Shown here: piece after piece, positions 32,636 through 42,214 of the stretch
Position numbering within the stretch: position 1 is the stretch's first letter
Layout: each line of letters begins with the position of its first letter
NCBI GenBank assembly: GCA_902610315.1
Contig: CACLVA010000009.1
Span: 1-44,346 of the forward strand
Direction of reading: 5' to 3'
DNA from: an uncultured Pelagibacteraceae bacterium
GTDB taxonomy: Bacteria; Pseudomonadota; Alphaproteobacteria; Pelagibacterales; Pelagibacteraceae
DNA: 44,346 nucleotides
The notes under the pieces: model-generated
What the model was told of the DNA's origin: nothing
The model's database searches: none
The model's input: only the letters and a program-made list of their open reading frames with translations
Position numbers and translations under genes: made by a program

Positions 32636-34456
32636 ATGTGCGGTATTATAGGAATTAATAGTAATAAAGAAGTTACTTCAACAATTTTAAATTCACTTAG
32701 AAAATTAGAGTATAGAGGTTATGATTCAGCCGGTATTGCAACATTAAATAGTGGATATATTCAAGAAGTAAAGTGCGAAGGAAGAGTAGATAATCTTGAA
32801 AAAAATATTATTAAAAATAAATTGCTTGGAAATTTAGGCATTGGTCATGTTAGATGGGCTACGCATGGTATTCCAAGCACTTTAAATGCTCACCCTCATT
32901 CCTCTGAAAATGTTTCGGTGGTTCATAACGGTATTATAGAAAACTCAACTTTATTAAAAAAATTTTTAATAAAAAAAGGACACTCATTTAAATCTCAAAC
33001 AGATACGGAGGTCATTGTACATTTGATTACAGAATATTTAAAAAAAAATAATGTAATAGATACATTAACAAAAGTATTAAAAAAACTTCATGGAAGTTTT
33101 GCATTAGGAATAATTTTTAAAGATGAACCAGACTTGATTGTTGGTGCAAGAAGAGGTTCGCCCTTAGCAGTTGGGTATGGTCCAGGTGAAAATTACCTAG
33201 GTTCAGATTCGTATGCATTAAAATCTATGACTAATAAAATAACTTACTTAGATGATGGTGAATTTTGTATTATCAAAAAAACAGAAGTAAGTTTCTTTAA
33301 TGAACAAGGAAAAAAAATAAACAAAAAAATACTTTCTTTAACATCTGATGAACAAAGTTATGACAAAGGTGATTACAAACACTTCATGGCTAAAGAGATT
33401 GATGAACAGCCGCTAACTATAAAAAATTGTATAAATGAATATATTGATAAAAAAAATAATGAAATAAGTATTTTTAATTTTCCATGGAAAATAGAAGATA
33501 TATCATCAATTACATTAGTAGGTTGTGGAACTGCTTATCATTCTTGCTTGATTGCAAAATATTGGTTTGAACAACTTACTTCTTTTGATGTTCATATAGA
33601 TATTGCATCAGAATTTCGTTACAGAAAAAATAGATTTAAAAAAGAGACTTTGTACATCTTTGTTTCTCAATCTGGAGAAACTGCTGATACTTATGCGGCC
33701 TTAGATTTATGCAATAAAAACAATATGAAAACATGTTCTATTGTCAATGTAGTAGAAAGTTCAATTGCAAGAGACTCAAAATTTGTTTTACCGATACATT
33801 GTGGTCCAGAAATTGGTGTTGCCTCAACTAAAGCCTTTTTAGGACAAATGTTAGTACTTTATTTGTTATGTCTTAAAATGGGTAAACTTAATGATGATAT
33901 TAAGAAAAAAGAGTATATTTCCAAAATCAAAAGCTTATTAAATTTATCAAAAAATATAGAACTTTCTCTAAAATCTGAAAACGATATTCAAACCATATCA
34001 AATAGTTTTACAGATATAAAAGGTTCTATGTTTTTAGGTAGAGGCTACTCATATCCAATTGCGCTTGAAGGAGCGCTTAAATTGAAAGAATTATCTTATA
34101 TTCATGCAGAGGGTTATCCAGCTGGTGAAATGAAACATGGTCCTTTGGCATTAATTGAAGATGGTATGCCAGTTGTAGTTATTGCTCCAAGAGATGACTA
34201 CTACAAAAAAACAATGTCTAATATGCAAGAAGTTATAGCAAGAGGTGCTAAAGTTTTATTAATAACAAACAAAAGCACTGACGAGATATTCTCAGAAAAT
34301 ATTTGGCAAAAAATTGAAGTTGAGAATACAGATGATGATTTGTTGCCTTTCTTAATAACAATTCCACTTCAAAAATTAGCTTACTATACCGCTTTAAAAA
34401 AAGGTTACGATATTGACAAACCTAGAAACCTAGCAAAATCAGTAACCGTAGAGTAA
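32636..34456 (+). CDS. glmS: glutamine-fructose-6-phosphate aminotransferase
   Basis: Makes glucosamine-6-phosphate from fructose-6-phosphate and glutamine, the first step to UDP-GlcNAc for peptidoglycan and lipid A. The N-terminal Cys2 nucleophile (MCGIIG) heads a class II glutaminase domain with the HVRWATHG and NAHPH motifs. Two SIS isomerase domains follow, with CGTAYHS, SQSGETADT, VEGYPAGEMKHG-type sequence and the C-terminal KSVTVE. At 606 residues it is full length. It starts 3 bp after the GlmU-like gene and is likely cotranscribed. Confidence 0.95.
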   Translation: MCGIIGINSNKEVTSTILNSLRKLEYRGYDSAGIATLNSGYIQEVKCEGRVDNLEKNIIKNKLLGNLGIGHVRWATHGIPSTLNAHPHSSENVSVVHNGIIENSTLLKKFLIKKGHSFKSQTDTEVIVHLITEYLKKNNVIDTLTKVLKKLHGSFALGIIFKDEPDLIVGARRGSPLAVGYGPGENYLGSDSYALKSMTNKITYLDDGEFCIIKKTEVSFFNEQGKKINKKILSLTSDEQSYDKGDYKHFMAKEIDEQPLTIKNCINEYIDKKNNEISIFNFPWKIEDISSITLVGCGTAYHSCLIAKYWFEQLTSFDVHIDIASEFRYRKNRFKKETLYIFVSQSGETADTYAALDLCNKNNMKTCSIVNVVESSIARDSKFVLPIHCGPEIGVASTKAFLGQMLVLYLLCLKMGKLNDDIKKKEYISKIKSLLNLSKNIELSLKSENDIQTISNSFTDIKGSMFLGRGYSYPIALEGALKLKELSYIHAEGYPAGEMKHGPLALIEDGMPVVVIAPRDDYYKKTMSNMQEVIARGAKVLLITNKSTDEIFSENIWQKIEVENTDDDLLPFLITIPLQKLAYYTALKKGYDIDKPRNLAKSVTVE

Positions 34457-34521
34457 TTTTTTTTATATTTACTATTCTAATTTGACATAATTTGGATATA
34501 TATTCGTCTTAAGGTTGAAAT

Positions 34522-35901
34522 ATGAAAAATTGGAAAGTTAATTCTTGGAGAAAATACCCCGTTAAGCACATACCTTCGTATGATGATGAGAAGGAGTTAA
34601 ATAATGTTTTAGGAAAAATAAAAACTTTTCCACCGTTAGTATTTGCAGGTGAGACCAGACATTTAAAGGACCAATTAGCAAAAGTTGTAGATGGCAAAGC
34701 TTTTTTACTACAAGGAGGTGATTGTGCTGAAAGTTTTACAGAATTTCATCCTGATAATATAAGGGATACATTTAAATTAATTTTACAGATGTCGCTTGTT
34801 TTAACTTTTTCAGCGTCTCTACCAGTGGTAAAACTTGGAAGAATAGCTGGTCAATTTTCTAAACCGAGAAGTGCTCCAACTGAAAAACAGGGTGATAAAG
34901 AATTACCGAGTTACCTTGGAGATAATATAAATGGAATTGATTTTACAGAAAAAGCTAGAAGACCTGATCCTAAGAGATTGTTTAGAGCATATTCTCAATC
35001 AGCTTCAACATTAAATCTTCTGAGGGCGTTTTCTAAGGGAGGATTTGCTGATTTAAACAAAGTCCATCTATGGAATTTAGATTATATTAAAAAAAGCCCT
35101 CAAGCTAAAAGATTTAAAGAGCTTGAGGATAAAATTGCAGATGCATTAGCATTTATGGAAGCTTGTGGAATTACATCTGATTTTAACAATAGATTATACA
35201 CAGTAAATTTTTGGACATCCCATGAAGCACTTCATTTACCGTTTGAAGAAAGCATGACAAGAACAGACTCAACAACTGGAGAGTATCACGATACCTCGGC
35301 TCATTTTGTTTGGATTGGAGATAGAACTAGACAATTAGACGGTGGCCACGTAGAATTTTGTAGAGGAATAGAAAACCCTGTAGGAATAAAATGTGGTCCA
35401 ACTTCAAAAGCAGATGAAATTGCAAAAATTTGTGAAGTAATCAACCCAAAGAATGAGAAGGGAAAAATTACTTTAATTTCTAGATATGGACATGACAAAG
35501 TCGAAAAGTTTTTACCAAAACTTATTAGAGGAATTAAAAAGGAAGGGCTTAATGTTGTATGGTCATGTGATCCAATGCATGGCAACACTCTAGTCTCTAC
35601 GACTGGATTTAAGACAAGACCATTTAATAATATAGTTAAAGAGGTAAAAAATGTTTTTGAGGTTCACCAAAGTGAAGGCTCTTATGCAGGTGGGCTTCAT
35701 ATAGAAATGACTGGACAAAACGTAACAGAATGTACTGGTGGTGCTAAAAATATATCCGATCAAGATTTGTCAAGCAGATACCATACACATTGTGATCCAA
35801 GACTAAATGCAGATCAGGCTCTAGAATTGGCGTTCTTAATATCTGATGAAATTAAGAAAAATTCAAATTACGCAAAAAATATTATCAGAGCGGCTTCTTA
35901 A
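34522..35901 (+). CDS. class II 3-deoxy-7-phosphoheptulonate synthase (DAHP synthase)
   Basis: First enzyme of aromatic amino acid synthesis, joining PEP and erythrose-4-phosphate. It is the class II (plant-like, AroA_II) type of 459 residues, with KHIPSYDD (residues 15-22), FAGETRHLKDQLA, FLLQGGDCAESF, KLGRIAGQFSKPRS, LWNLDYIK, TDSTTGEYHDTSAHFVWIGD and WSCDPMHGNT. These are all hallmarks of that class. A short AAGG ribosome site lies 8 nt before the ATG. There is a 77-bp gap to nadE with a small hairpin. Confidence 0.93.
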   Translation: MKNWKVNSWRKYPVKHIPSYDDEKELNNVLGKIKTFPPLVFAGETRHLKDQLAKVVDGKAFLLQGGDCAESFTEFHPDNIRDTFKLILQMSLVLTFSASLPVVKLGRIAGQFSKPRSAPTEKQGDKELPSYLGDNINGIDFTEKARRPDPKRLFRAYSQSASTLNLLRAFSKGGFADLNKVHLWNLDYIKKSPQAKRFKELEDKIADALAFMEACGITSDFNNRLYTVNFWTSHEALHLPFEESMTRTDSTTGEYHDTSAHFVWIGDRTRQLDGGHVEFCRGIENPVGIKCGPTSKADEIAKICEVINPKNEKGKITLISRYGHDKVEKFLPKLIRGIKKEGLNVVWSCDPMHGNTLVSTTGFKTRPFNNIVKEVKNVFEVHQSEGSYAGGLHIEMTGQNVTECTGGAKNISDQDLSSRYHTHCDPRLNADQALELAFLISDEIKKNSNYAKNIIRAAS

Positions 35902-35904
35902 GAG

Positions 35905-35927
35905 CCTAATTTCTTAGATTGATTAGG
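35905..35927 (+). terminator. weak hairpin after the DAHP synthase gene
   Basis: CCTAAT and ATTAGG form a 6-bp stem around an 11-nt loop just after the stop codon. There is no proper T-run, so it would be a poor terminator; it could be a weak attenuator ahead of nadE. The rest of the 77-bp gap shows only a six-codon ATG frame and no convincing promoter. Confidence 0.3.
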
Positions 35928-35978
35928 TATGACTATTAATTCTATACAATAACTATGAAAAAAGAATATACGTAGATT

Positions 35979-37637
35979 ATGGTAACAAATTTAAAAATTG
36001 CACTAGCTCAATTAAATCCACTTGTAGGAGATGTAGTTGGAAATACAAAAAAGTTAATAGATGTTAGATCAAAATTAGATAAAGATGTAGACATTTTAGT
36101 TGCTCCAGAATTATATATTTCGGGATATCCAATTGATGACTTAGTTTTACGAGAGGATTTTTTAGATCTTGTAAATAAAGAAATAAATAATCTTGCAAAA
36201 ATTACTACTGACAATAAGTCTGCAATAATTGTTGGTGCACCAAGGAAAAATGATGGCTCGATAAAAAATTCAGTATTTGTAATAGAAAAAGGCGAAATTA
36301 TATCAGTAAAAGATAAACACGAATTACCTAACACAGGTGTATTTGATGAGCAAAGAATTTTTAAAAAAGGCCCTTTGGAAAATTGTGTAAAAATAAAAGG
36401 CGTCAACGTTGGTCTGCCAATTTGCGAGGATATATGGAAGAAGACTGTTTTAAAAAAACTTTCCGGATCTGGTGCAGAAATAATAATTGCTATAAATGCA
36501 TCACCATTTACAATATCCAAGTACGATGAGAGAAATGATATAGCATTAAGTAGAGTAAAAGAGACAAAACTTCCAATAGTCTACCTTAATAGAACTGGAG
36601 GACAAGATGAGCTGATATTTGATGGATCATCATTTTCTTTAAACTATGATGGAAAAAAATTTTCTAGTCTTGAAGAATTTAAAGAAGATATCTCAATAAT
36701 TAATTTTAGTAAAAATAACGGTAAATGGATAGGGTATGGAAATTTAAAAGAAAATTCTTCTCAATCTGAAAGATTATATAAGGCATTAGTTTTAGGTTTG
36801 AGAGACTATGTGAAAAATAATAAATTTTCAGGAGTAGTTTTAGGACTATCAGGAGGAGTGGACTCTGCTTTAGTTGCAGCTCTTGCAACAGATGCATTTG
36901 GATCAAAATTTGTTCAGGCAATAATGTTACCAAGTCCTTATACCGGTGAAGAAAGTTTAAAAGATGCAAAAGATGTAGCTACCTTATTAAATATAAAATA
37001 TTCCAATTTAAAAATTAGTGAAGCAATGAAAACAGTAGATGAGATTTTAGGAGACTTTAAAGGGCCGAATTTTACAGCAGGTATCACTGAGGAAAATATT
37101 CAATCAAGACTTAGAGGTCTTTTGCTTATGGCATTATCTAATAGATATGGATACATGGTATTAGCAACAGGAAATAAATCAGAGTATGCTGTCGGTTATT
37201 CAACTTTATATGGTGATATGTGTGGAGGGTTTGCACCAATAAAAGATGTTTGGAAAACTGATGTCTTTAAACTTTGTGAATGGAGAAATAAAAACTTTTC
37301 AGATTTATTTAAAGGACCAAAAGGAAAAGTTATACCGAATAATATAATTAAAAAAGAACCAACTGCTGAGTTAAGAGATAATCAAAAAGATACAGATAGT
37401 TTGCCTGAGTATAATGTTCTTGATGAAATTCTAAAAGGACTTGTAGAAGAGGAAATCTCGGTTGAAAAAATTGTTACAAAAGGTTTTGATAGAAATGTTG
37501 TTGAAAAAACAGCTAAACTTTTAGCAAAATCAGAATATAAAAGATTTCAAGCAGCACCTGGACCCAAAGTAACCAATAAAGCTTTTGGAAGAGACAGAAG
37601 ATTTCCGCTAACAAGTGGATTTAGAAATTGGAATTAA
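35979..37637 (+). CDS. nadE: glutamine-dependent NAD+ synthetase
   Basis: Converts nicotinate adenine dinucleotide to NAD using glutamine as the nitrogen source. The protein has 552 residues with two domains. The N-terminal nitrilase-type glutaminase holds the triad E44 (APELY), K113 (KDKHELPN) and C149 (PICEDIW). The C-terminal ATP-pyrophosphatase domain has SGGVDS at 291-296, LPSPYTGEESLKDA and YGYMVLATGNKSEYAVGYSTLYGD-type sequence. Full length. The stop overlaps the cysS ATG (TAATG), and the chain continues through cysS, cimA, DUF1989 and trmJ with gaps of 0-3 bp. Confidence 0.95.
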   Translation: MVTNLKIALAQLNPLVGDVVGNTKKLIDVRSKLDKDVDILVAPELYISGYPIDDLVLREDFLDLVNKEINNLAKITTDNKSAIIVGAPRKNDGSIKNSVFVIEKGEIISVKDKHELPNTGVFDEQRIFKKGPLENCVKIKGVNVGLPICEDIWKKTVLKKLSGSGAEIIIAINASPFTISKYDERNDIALSRVKETKLPIVYLNRTGGQDELIFDGSSFSLNYDGKKFSSLEEFKEDISIINFSKNNGKWIGYGNLKENSSQSERLYKALVLGLRDYVKNNKFSGVVLGLSGGVDSALVAALATDAFGSKFVQAIMLPSPYTGEESLKDAKDVATLLNIKYSNLKISEAMKTVDEILGDFKGPNFTAGITEENIQSRLRGLLLMALSNRYGYMVLATGNKSEYAVGYSTLYGDMCGGFAPIKDVWKTDVFKLCEWRNKNFSDLFKGPKGKVIPNNIIKKEPTAELRDNQKDTDSLPEYNVLDEILKGLVEEEISVEKIVTKGFDRNVVEKTAKLLAKSEYKRFQAAPGPKVTNKAFGRDRRFPLTSGFRNWN

Positions 37638-38998
37638 TGAATAGAGACATTTATTTAAGCAATAGTTTGGGTGGTAGAAAAGAAAAATTCAAACCAATAA
37701 ATCCTAAAAAAGTTAGAATGTATGTTTGTGGACCAACAGTATATGATGACCCACATATAGGTAATGCAAGACCCCTTGTTGTATTTGATATTTTATTTAA
37801 AATTCTTAAATGTAAATTTGGAAATTCCTCAGTTGTATATGTTAGAAATATTACCGATGTTGATGATAAGATTATTGAGGGTGCAAAACAAAAAAAAATA
37901 TTAATAAATAAGCTAACTACAGATATTACAAAACGATTTAATGAGGATTGTGATTATTTAAATTGTGAAAAACCATCTTTTGAACCAAAAGCAACTGAAA
38001 ATATCCCTTTAATGATTGATATGATAAAAATTTTAATTAAAAAAAATAATGCATATGAAAATAACTCTCACGTTTATTTTGACGTATCGAGTTTTAAAGA
38101 TTATGGAAAATTATCAAACAAAAATGTCGATCAACTCTTTGCAGGGGCACGAGTTGAAGTTTCAGAAAATAAAAAAAGGCCTGAAGATTTTGTTTTATGG
38201 AAACCATCTTTGAAGGAAGAGCCAGGATGGGACTCTCCATGGGGCAGAGGTAGACCAGGCTGGCATATAGAATGTTCTGCAATGTCAAAAAAATATCTTG
38301 GGGATACTTTTGATATACATGGAGGCGGAAGAGACTTGTTATTCCCTCATCACGAAAATGAGATAGCCCAATCACGTTGTGCTAATGACAATAAAAGTCT
38401 CTCTAATTTTTGGATACATAATGGTTTTATTACAGTTTCAAATGAAAAAATGTCCAAGTCTTTGGGGAATATTTATAAGATAAAGGATTTTTATAAAAAG
38501 TATAACGGGCAAGTTGTAAGATTAGCACTAATGTCAACACATTATAAACAAGCAATGGATTGGAGTGACGATTTATTATTACAGTCACAAAAAACTTTAG
38601 ATAAATGGTATGAGCATCAAAAGAAACCAGAAGGGAAAGTTTTAATACCAGATGAGGACTTAAATCCTCTTTATGACGATATAAATACACCTGGCTACAT
38701 AAGCAATATTCATAAATTATACGATAAAGCTTCAAAAGGATCAGATAAAGATAAAGAAATTTTTACAATGGCATGTAATTTTATAGGTCTTTTAATTGAG
38801 CCAAAATCAAAATGGCTAGAGTTCAAAAAAAATATTTTAGAAATTTCAGAGGAAGAAATTTTACAAAAGATAAAAGATAGGAACAAAGCAAGAGATAATA
38901 AAAATTACGAATTAGCTGATAAAATAAGAAATGAGCTTTCTGACAAAGGTGTTTTAATTGAAGATAAAGATGATAAAACATCCTGGAAATTAAAATGA
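37637..38998 (+). CDS. cysS: cysteinyl-tRNA synthetase
   Basis: Charges tRNA-Cys. Class I features are the HIGN motif at 40-43 (DDPHIGNARP), the zinc ligands C31 (MYVCGPTVYD), the Cys in HIECSAMSKK and the HHENEIAQS histidine/glutamate, and the KMSKS loop (EKMSKSLGN). I choose ATG 37637, which overlaps the nadE stop; an in-frame TTG at 37628 would add three residues without support. Length is 453, normal. The last bases overlap the cimA start (ATGA). Confidence 0.95.
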   Translation: MNRDIYLSNSLGGRKEKFKPINPKKVRMYVCGPTVYDDPHIGNARPLVVFDILFKILKCKFGNSSVVYVRNITDVDDKIIEGAKQKKILINKLTTDITKRFNEDCDYLNCEKPSFEPKATENIPLMIDMIKILIKKNNAYENNSHVYFDVSSFKDYGKLSNKNVDQLFAGARVEVSENKKRPEDFVLWKPSLKEEPGWDSPWGRGRPGWHIECSAMSKKYLGDTFDIHGGGRDLLFPHHENEIAQSRCANDNKSLSNFWIHNGFITVSNEKMSKSLGNIYKIKDFYKKYNGQVVRLALMSTHYKQAMDWSDDLLLQSQKTLDKWYEHQKKPEGKVLIPDEDLNPLYDDINTPGYISNIHKLYDKASKGSDKDKEIFTMACNFIGLLIEPKSKWLEFKKNILEISEEEILQKIKDRNKARDNKNYELADKIRNELSDKGVLIEDKDDKTSWKLK

Positions 38999-40596
38999 GC
39001 AAAGAGAGACTTTATATATTTGATACAACACTAAGAGACGGTGCACAAACTCAAGGTGTACATTTTTCTATTGATGAGAAAACAAAAATAGCTCATGCAT
39101 TAGATAATTTAGGTGTAGATTATATTGAAGGTGGCTGGCCAGGTGCAAATCCATCAGATACTGAATTTTTCCAAAAAGGTTTAGATCTTAAAAATTCTAC
39201 TTTTACAGCATTTGGAATGACCAAGAAAGCAGGTAGGAGTGCTGAAAATGATCCTGGATTATCTGCAATACTTAATTCAAATACTAGTGCAGTTTGTGTG
39301 GTAGGAAAGTCATGGGATTTTCATGTTGATGTAGCATTAGGAATATCTAATGAAGAAAATTTAGAAAACATAAAAGAAACTACAAAACATTTTGTTAAAA
39401 ATAATAAAGAGTTTATGTTTGATGCTGAACATTTTTTTGATGGTTATAAATGTAATCCAAAGTATGCATTAGCATGTGTTAAAGCTGCTTATGACAATGG
39501 AGCTAAATGGATTGTGCTTTGTGACACAAATGGAGGAACACTTCCTCATGAGGTAACTAAAATAGTTAAACAAGTATCAGAACATATTCCTGGCGAAAAT
39601 TTAGGGATTCATGCACATAACGATACAGGTAACGCTGTGGCCAATTCGATTGCAGCTGTATTATCTGGAGCAAGACAAATTCAAGGAACAATAAATGGTT
39701 TAGGTGAAAGATGTGGCAACGCAAACTTAATGTCAATTATTCCAACATTTCATCTTAAAAAAGAATTATCAGATAAATTTGATATAAACATTAAAGAAAA
39801 AAATATAAAACATATAACTCAATGTTCTAGATTGCTTGATGAGATATTAAATAGAAAACCAAACAAACATTTACCATATGTTGGAGCTGCAGCATTTTCT
39901 CACAAAGGCGGTTTACACGTGTCAGCAGTTCAAAAGGATCCCAAAACTTATGAACATATAGATCCAGAGGATGTAGGTAATAATAGAAATATTGTTGTCT
40001 CAGACCAGTCAGGTAAATCCAATATCCTATCAAGACTAAAAACTATTGGAATTGAGATTGAGGAAAATGATCCAAAAATAAAAAAATTACTTGAGGAAGT
40101 AAAAGATAGAGAGTTTATAGGCTACAGTTATGATGGTGCTGATGCATCTTTTGAATTATTAGCTCGAAGAGTTATGGGCGAAATACCAAGATATATTTCT
40201 ATTAAAGAATACGATGTATCTGTATCAAAAAATAAGCAAGAACAAATTATTTCCAAAGCAAAAGCAAAACTAGAAGTTGATGGTGAGCAAATTATTTGTG
40301 AAGGCGAAGGCAATGGACCTGTTCACGCACTCGATAATGCCATAAGAAACAATGTAACAAAACTAGAAAAATATTCCAAATATTTAAAAGATCTCAAACT
40401 TGTTGATTATAAGGTTAGAATTTTAAACACAGGCACAGAAGCTACTACTAGAGTATCGATTGAGAGTACTGACTCCCAAGGAAAGAATTGGTTCACTATA
40501 GGTGTTTCACCAAACATAATTGATGCATCTTTTAAAGCTTTAATCGATAGTCTTGATTTTAAGTTGTTTAAAGACAAAGCTCCCGCAAGCAAATAA
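38995..40596 (+). CDS. cimA: (R)-citramalate synthase
   Basis: Condenses pyruvate and acetyl-CoA to citramalate, giving 2-oxobutyrate for isoleucine without threonine deaminase. A DRE-TIM metallolyase of 533 residues with FDTTLRDGAQTQGVHFS (9-25), IEGGWPGANPSDTEFF, AHNDTGNAVANSIAAVL-type metal site, and SHKGGLHVSAV. It has the C-terminal LeuA-type dimer domain (about 400-530), the usual seat of isoleucine feedback. The GGWPGANPSD motif and cimA-length separate it from LeuA and homocitrate synthase. Start overlaps cysS by 4 bp; the DUF1989 gene follows with zero gap. Confidence 0.9.
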   Translation: MSKERLYIFDTTLRDGAQTQGVHFSIDEKTKIAHALDNLGVDYIEGGWPGANPSDTEFFQKGLDLKNSTFTAFGMTKKAGRSAENDPGLSAILNSNTSAVCVVGKSWDFHVDVALGISNEENLENIKETTKHFVKNNKEFMFDAEHFFDGYKCNPKYALACVKAAYDNGAKWIVLCDTNGGTLPHEVTKIVKQVSEHIPGENLGIHAHNDTGNAVANSIAAVLSGARQIQGTINGLGERCGNANLMSIIPTFHLKKELSDKFDINIKEKNIKHITQCSRLLDEILNRKPNKHLPYVGAAAFSHKGGLHVSAVQKDPKTYEHIDPEDVGNNRNIVVSDQSGKSNILSRLKTIGIEIEENDPKIKKLLEEVKDREFIGYSYDGADASFELLARRVMGEIPRYISIKEYDVSVSKNKQEQIISKAKAKLEVDGEQIICEGEGNGPVHALDNAIRNNVTKLEKYSKYLKDLKLVDYKVRILNTGTEATTRVSIESTDSQGKNWFTIGVSPNIIDASFKALIDSLDFKLFKDKAPASK

Positions 40597-41457
40597 ATGA
40601 AAATAAAAAAGTTTTCTGAGAAACCTAAAGATTTTAAAAATAGAGTAGGTGCCAAGCCTGTTGTTTGTTATCCAAATAATAAAATCAATAATAATCTTAA
40701 AATATTACATGAAGCGAGAAAACATCTTAAACAAATTGATGAAATTATAGTACCACCAAGGGATGCTAAAATATTTAATGTTAAATCAGGTAATTTTTTT
40801 AGGGTAGAAAGCGTTGAAGGTCCACAGGTTGGCGATCTTAATCTATTTAATGATGAAAATTTAGATGAAAAATTTTATTCTGGTAAGACTAGAGCGTTAT
40901 ATGGAACTCATATTTCAGTAGGTGATAAAATGTTCAGTAGTTTCCCTTATCTTAGGTCTCTAGCTACAATAACATGGGATACTTTAGACTGGTATGGTTA
41001 TGATAAAGACGGAGGTTCAGTCCATGATGTTATAGGCACAAGATGTGATCCTTATACATCTAAGCTAATTTCAGATAAAGATTACCATTATTGCTGTCAC
41101 TCAAATTTAATTAGAGCTTTGGTAAAAGAAAAAAATATTAATTTAGACGAGGCCGAAAAGATAGTTCATGATGTATTAAATGTTTTTATGTTAACTGGTT
41201 TTACTAACGATACAAAACAATATTTTATGAAATCAAGTCCAGTAAGACCTGGAGATTATTTGGAGTTTTTTGCAGAAACAAATTTATTAGGCGCTTTATC
41301 TGCATGCCCAGGTGGAGATTGTGGTTCAGAACATTCATCTGATGTTGCTAAATGCTATCCTTTAAAAGTATCTATTTGGGGTGTTGATAAAAAATATTTA
41401 GACGGGATAAGTTTTTCAAAACCATCTAGTTATAATAGAAATCACGGAATTAAATAA
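40597..41457 (+). CDS. DUF1989 / urea carboxylase-associated family protein
   Basis: A 286-residue protein of the DUF1989 (urea carboxylase-associated) family. The core runs VPPRDAKIFNVKSGNFFRVESVEGPQVGDLN-like sequence (52-82), THISVGDKMFSS (104-115) and LGALSACPGGDCG around residues 231-243, with Cys237 and Cys242 that could bind metal together with C150 and C166/C167. It has no signal peptide. The biochemical role is not established. It abuts cimA directly with no gap, so translation is coupled; relation to isoleucine or urea metabolism is only a guess. Confidence 0.8.
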   Translation: MKIKKFSEKPKDFKNRVGAKPVVCYPNNKINNNLKILHEARKHLKQIDEIIVPPRDAKIFNVKSGNFFRVESVEGPQVGDLNLFNDENLDEKFYSGKTRALYGTHISVGDKMFSSFPYLRSLATITWDTLDWYGYDKDGGSVHDVIGTRCDPYTSKLISDKDYHYCCHSNLIRALVKEKNINLDEAEKIVHDVLNVFMLTGFTNDTKQYFMKSSPVRPGDYLEFFAETNLLGALSACPGGDCGSEHSSDVAKCYPLKVSIWGVDKKYLDGISFSKPSSYNRNHGIK

Positions 41458-41460
41458 CTT

Positions 41461-42174
41461 ATGGCTAAAGGCAATGTTACGTTTATTTTACATAAGCCTC
41501 AGCTTTCAGAAAATATAGGAGCATGTGCAAGAGGCATAAAAAATTTTGGTTTTAATAAACTTGTATTAATAGACCCTAAACCTTTATTTCCTAATGATAA
41601 AATAATAGCTACATCAGTTGGAGCAAAAGATATTATTAAAAAAAGTAAAGTATATGATAACCTTGAAAAAGTGATTGGCCAGATTGATATTTTGATTGCA
41701 ACATCTGCAAGAATTAGAAACAAGAATATTAAACATATAGAGTTAAAAGATTTAAAAAAAATAAACTTCACAAAAAAAGTTGGGTTTTTGTTTGGTTCAG
41801 AGGCATCTGGCTTATCAAATAGTGAGATAACCTATACAAATTATACTCTAAGTATTTCTACTGATAAAAATTTTAAATCATTAAATTTATCTCATAGCCT
41901 CATAATTATAGCTCAATACATTTCAAATCTATTATCTAAAGAAAAATTTAAACCAAAAAAAACTAAAAAGTTTAAAGCAGCGTCTAAAAAAGAAATTTTA
42001 GCAATGACAAATCTTTGTATAAAACATCTCAATCAAATAAATTTTTTTAAACAAAAAGAAAAGAAACCTATAATGCTTGAAAATTTAAGAAATATTTTTT
42101 ACAAAATGGAATTATCTGATAAAGAAACACGTATTTTATCGAGTGTATTTGCAAGTTTAGGAAAAAAACGCTGA
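41461..42174 (+). CDS. trmJ: SpoU/TrmJ-type tRNA/rRNA 2'-O-methyltransferase
   Basis: A SPOUT-family RNA ribose methyltransferase (237 residues). The three SpoU motifs are visible: NxxLPEN-type QLSENIGACARGIKNFG with N18 and R24, LFGSEASGLSN with E114 (110-120), and SLNLSHSLIIIAQYI with N142 and S144, which form the SAM-binding trefoil knot. A C-terminal extension from about 160 is typical of TrmJ, which methylates position 32 of tRNA. Motif fit is better for TrmJ than TrmH, but the target could differ. It closes the nadE-to-trmJ chain. Confidence 0.82.
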   Translation: MAKGNVTFILHKPQLSENIGACARGIKNFGFNKLVLIDPKPLFPNDKIIATSVGAKDIIKKSKVYDNLEKVIGQIDILIATSARIRNKNIKHIELKDLKKINFTKKVGFLFGSEASGLSNSEITYTNYTLSISTDKNFKSLNLSHSLIIIAQYISNLLSKEKFKPKKTKKFKAASKKEILAMTNLCIKHLNQINFFKQKEKKPIMLENLRNIFYKMELSDKETRILSSVFASLGKKR

Positions 42175-42202
42175 TTGACAAAATTTTATGTATCTTTATA
42201 AG
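42175..42202 (+). promoter_or_regulatory. near-consensus promoter of rpsD
   Basis: TTGACA (42175-42180, perfect), a 16-bp spacer and TATAAG (42197-42202, 5 of 6). The -10 box ends 12 nt before the rpsD ATG, so a transcript starting about 7 nt later would have a leader of only about 5-6 nt and no Shine-Dalgarno sequence. It begins one base after the trmJ stop. Confidence 0.6.
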
Positions 42203-42214
42203 ACCCAATAATTA

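Noticed and set aside
34482..34504. TTGACA upstream of the DAHP synthase gene as a promoter
   Set aside because: No -10 box is found at 16-18 bp; nearby TATATT is only 11 bp away, so the promoter is not convincing.
35955..35975. Six-codon ATG frame just before nadE, possible leader peptide
   Set aside because: No ribosome site, no regulatory codons (for example runs of one amino acid) and no paired terminator/antiterminator; chance in AT-rich sequence.
36008..36520. 170-codon open frame on the minus strand inside nadE
   Set aside because: nadE is full length with catalytic residues on the plus strand; the antisense frame shows no recognisable domain.
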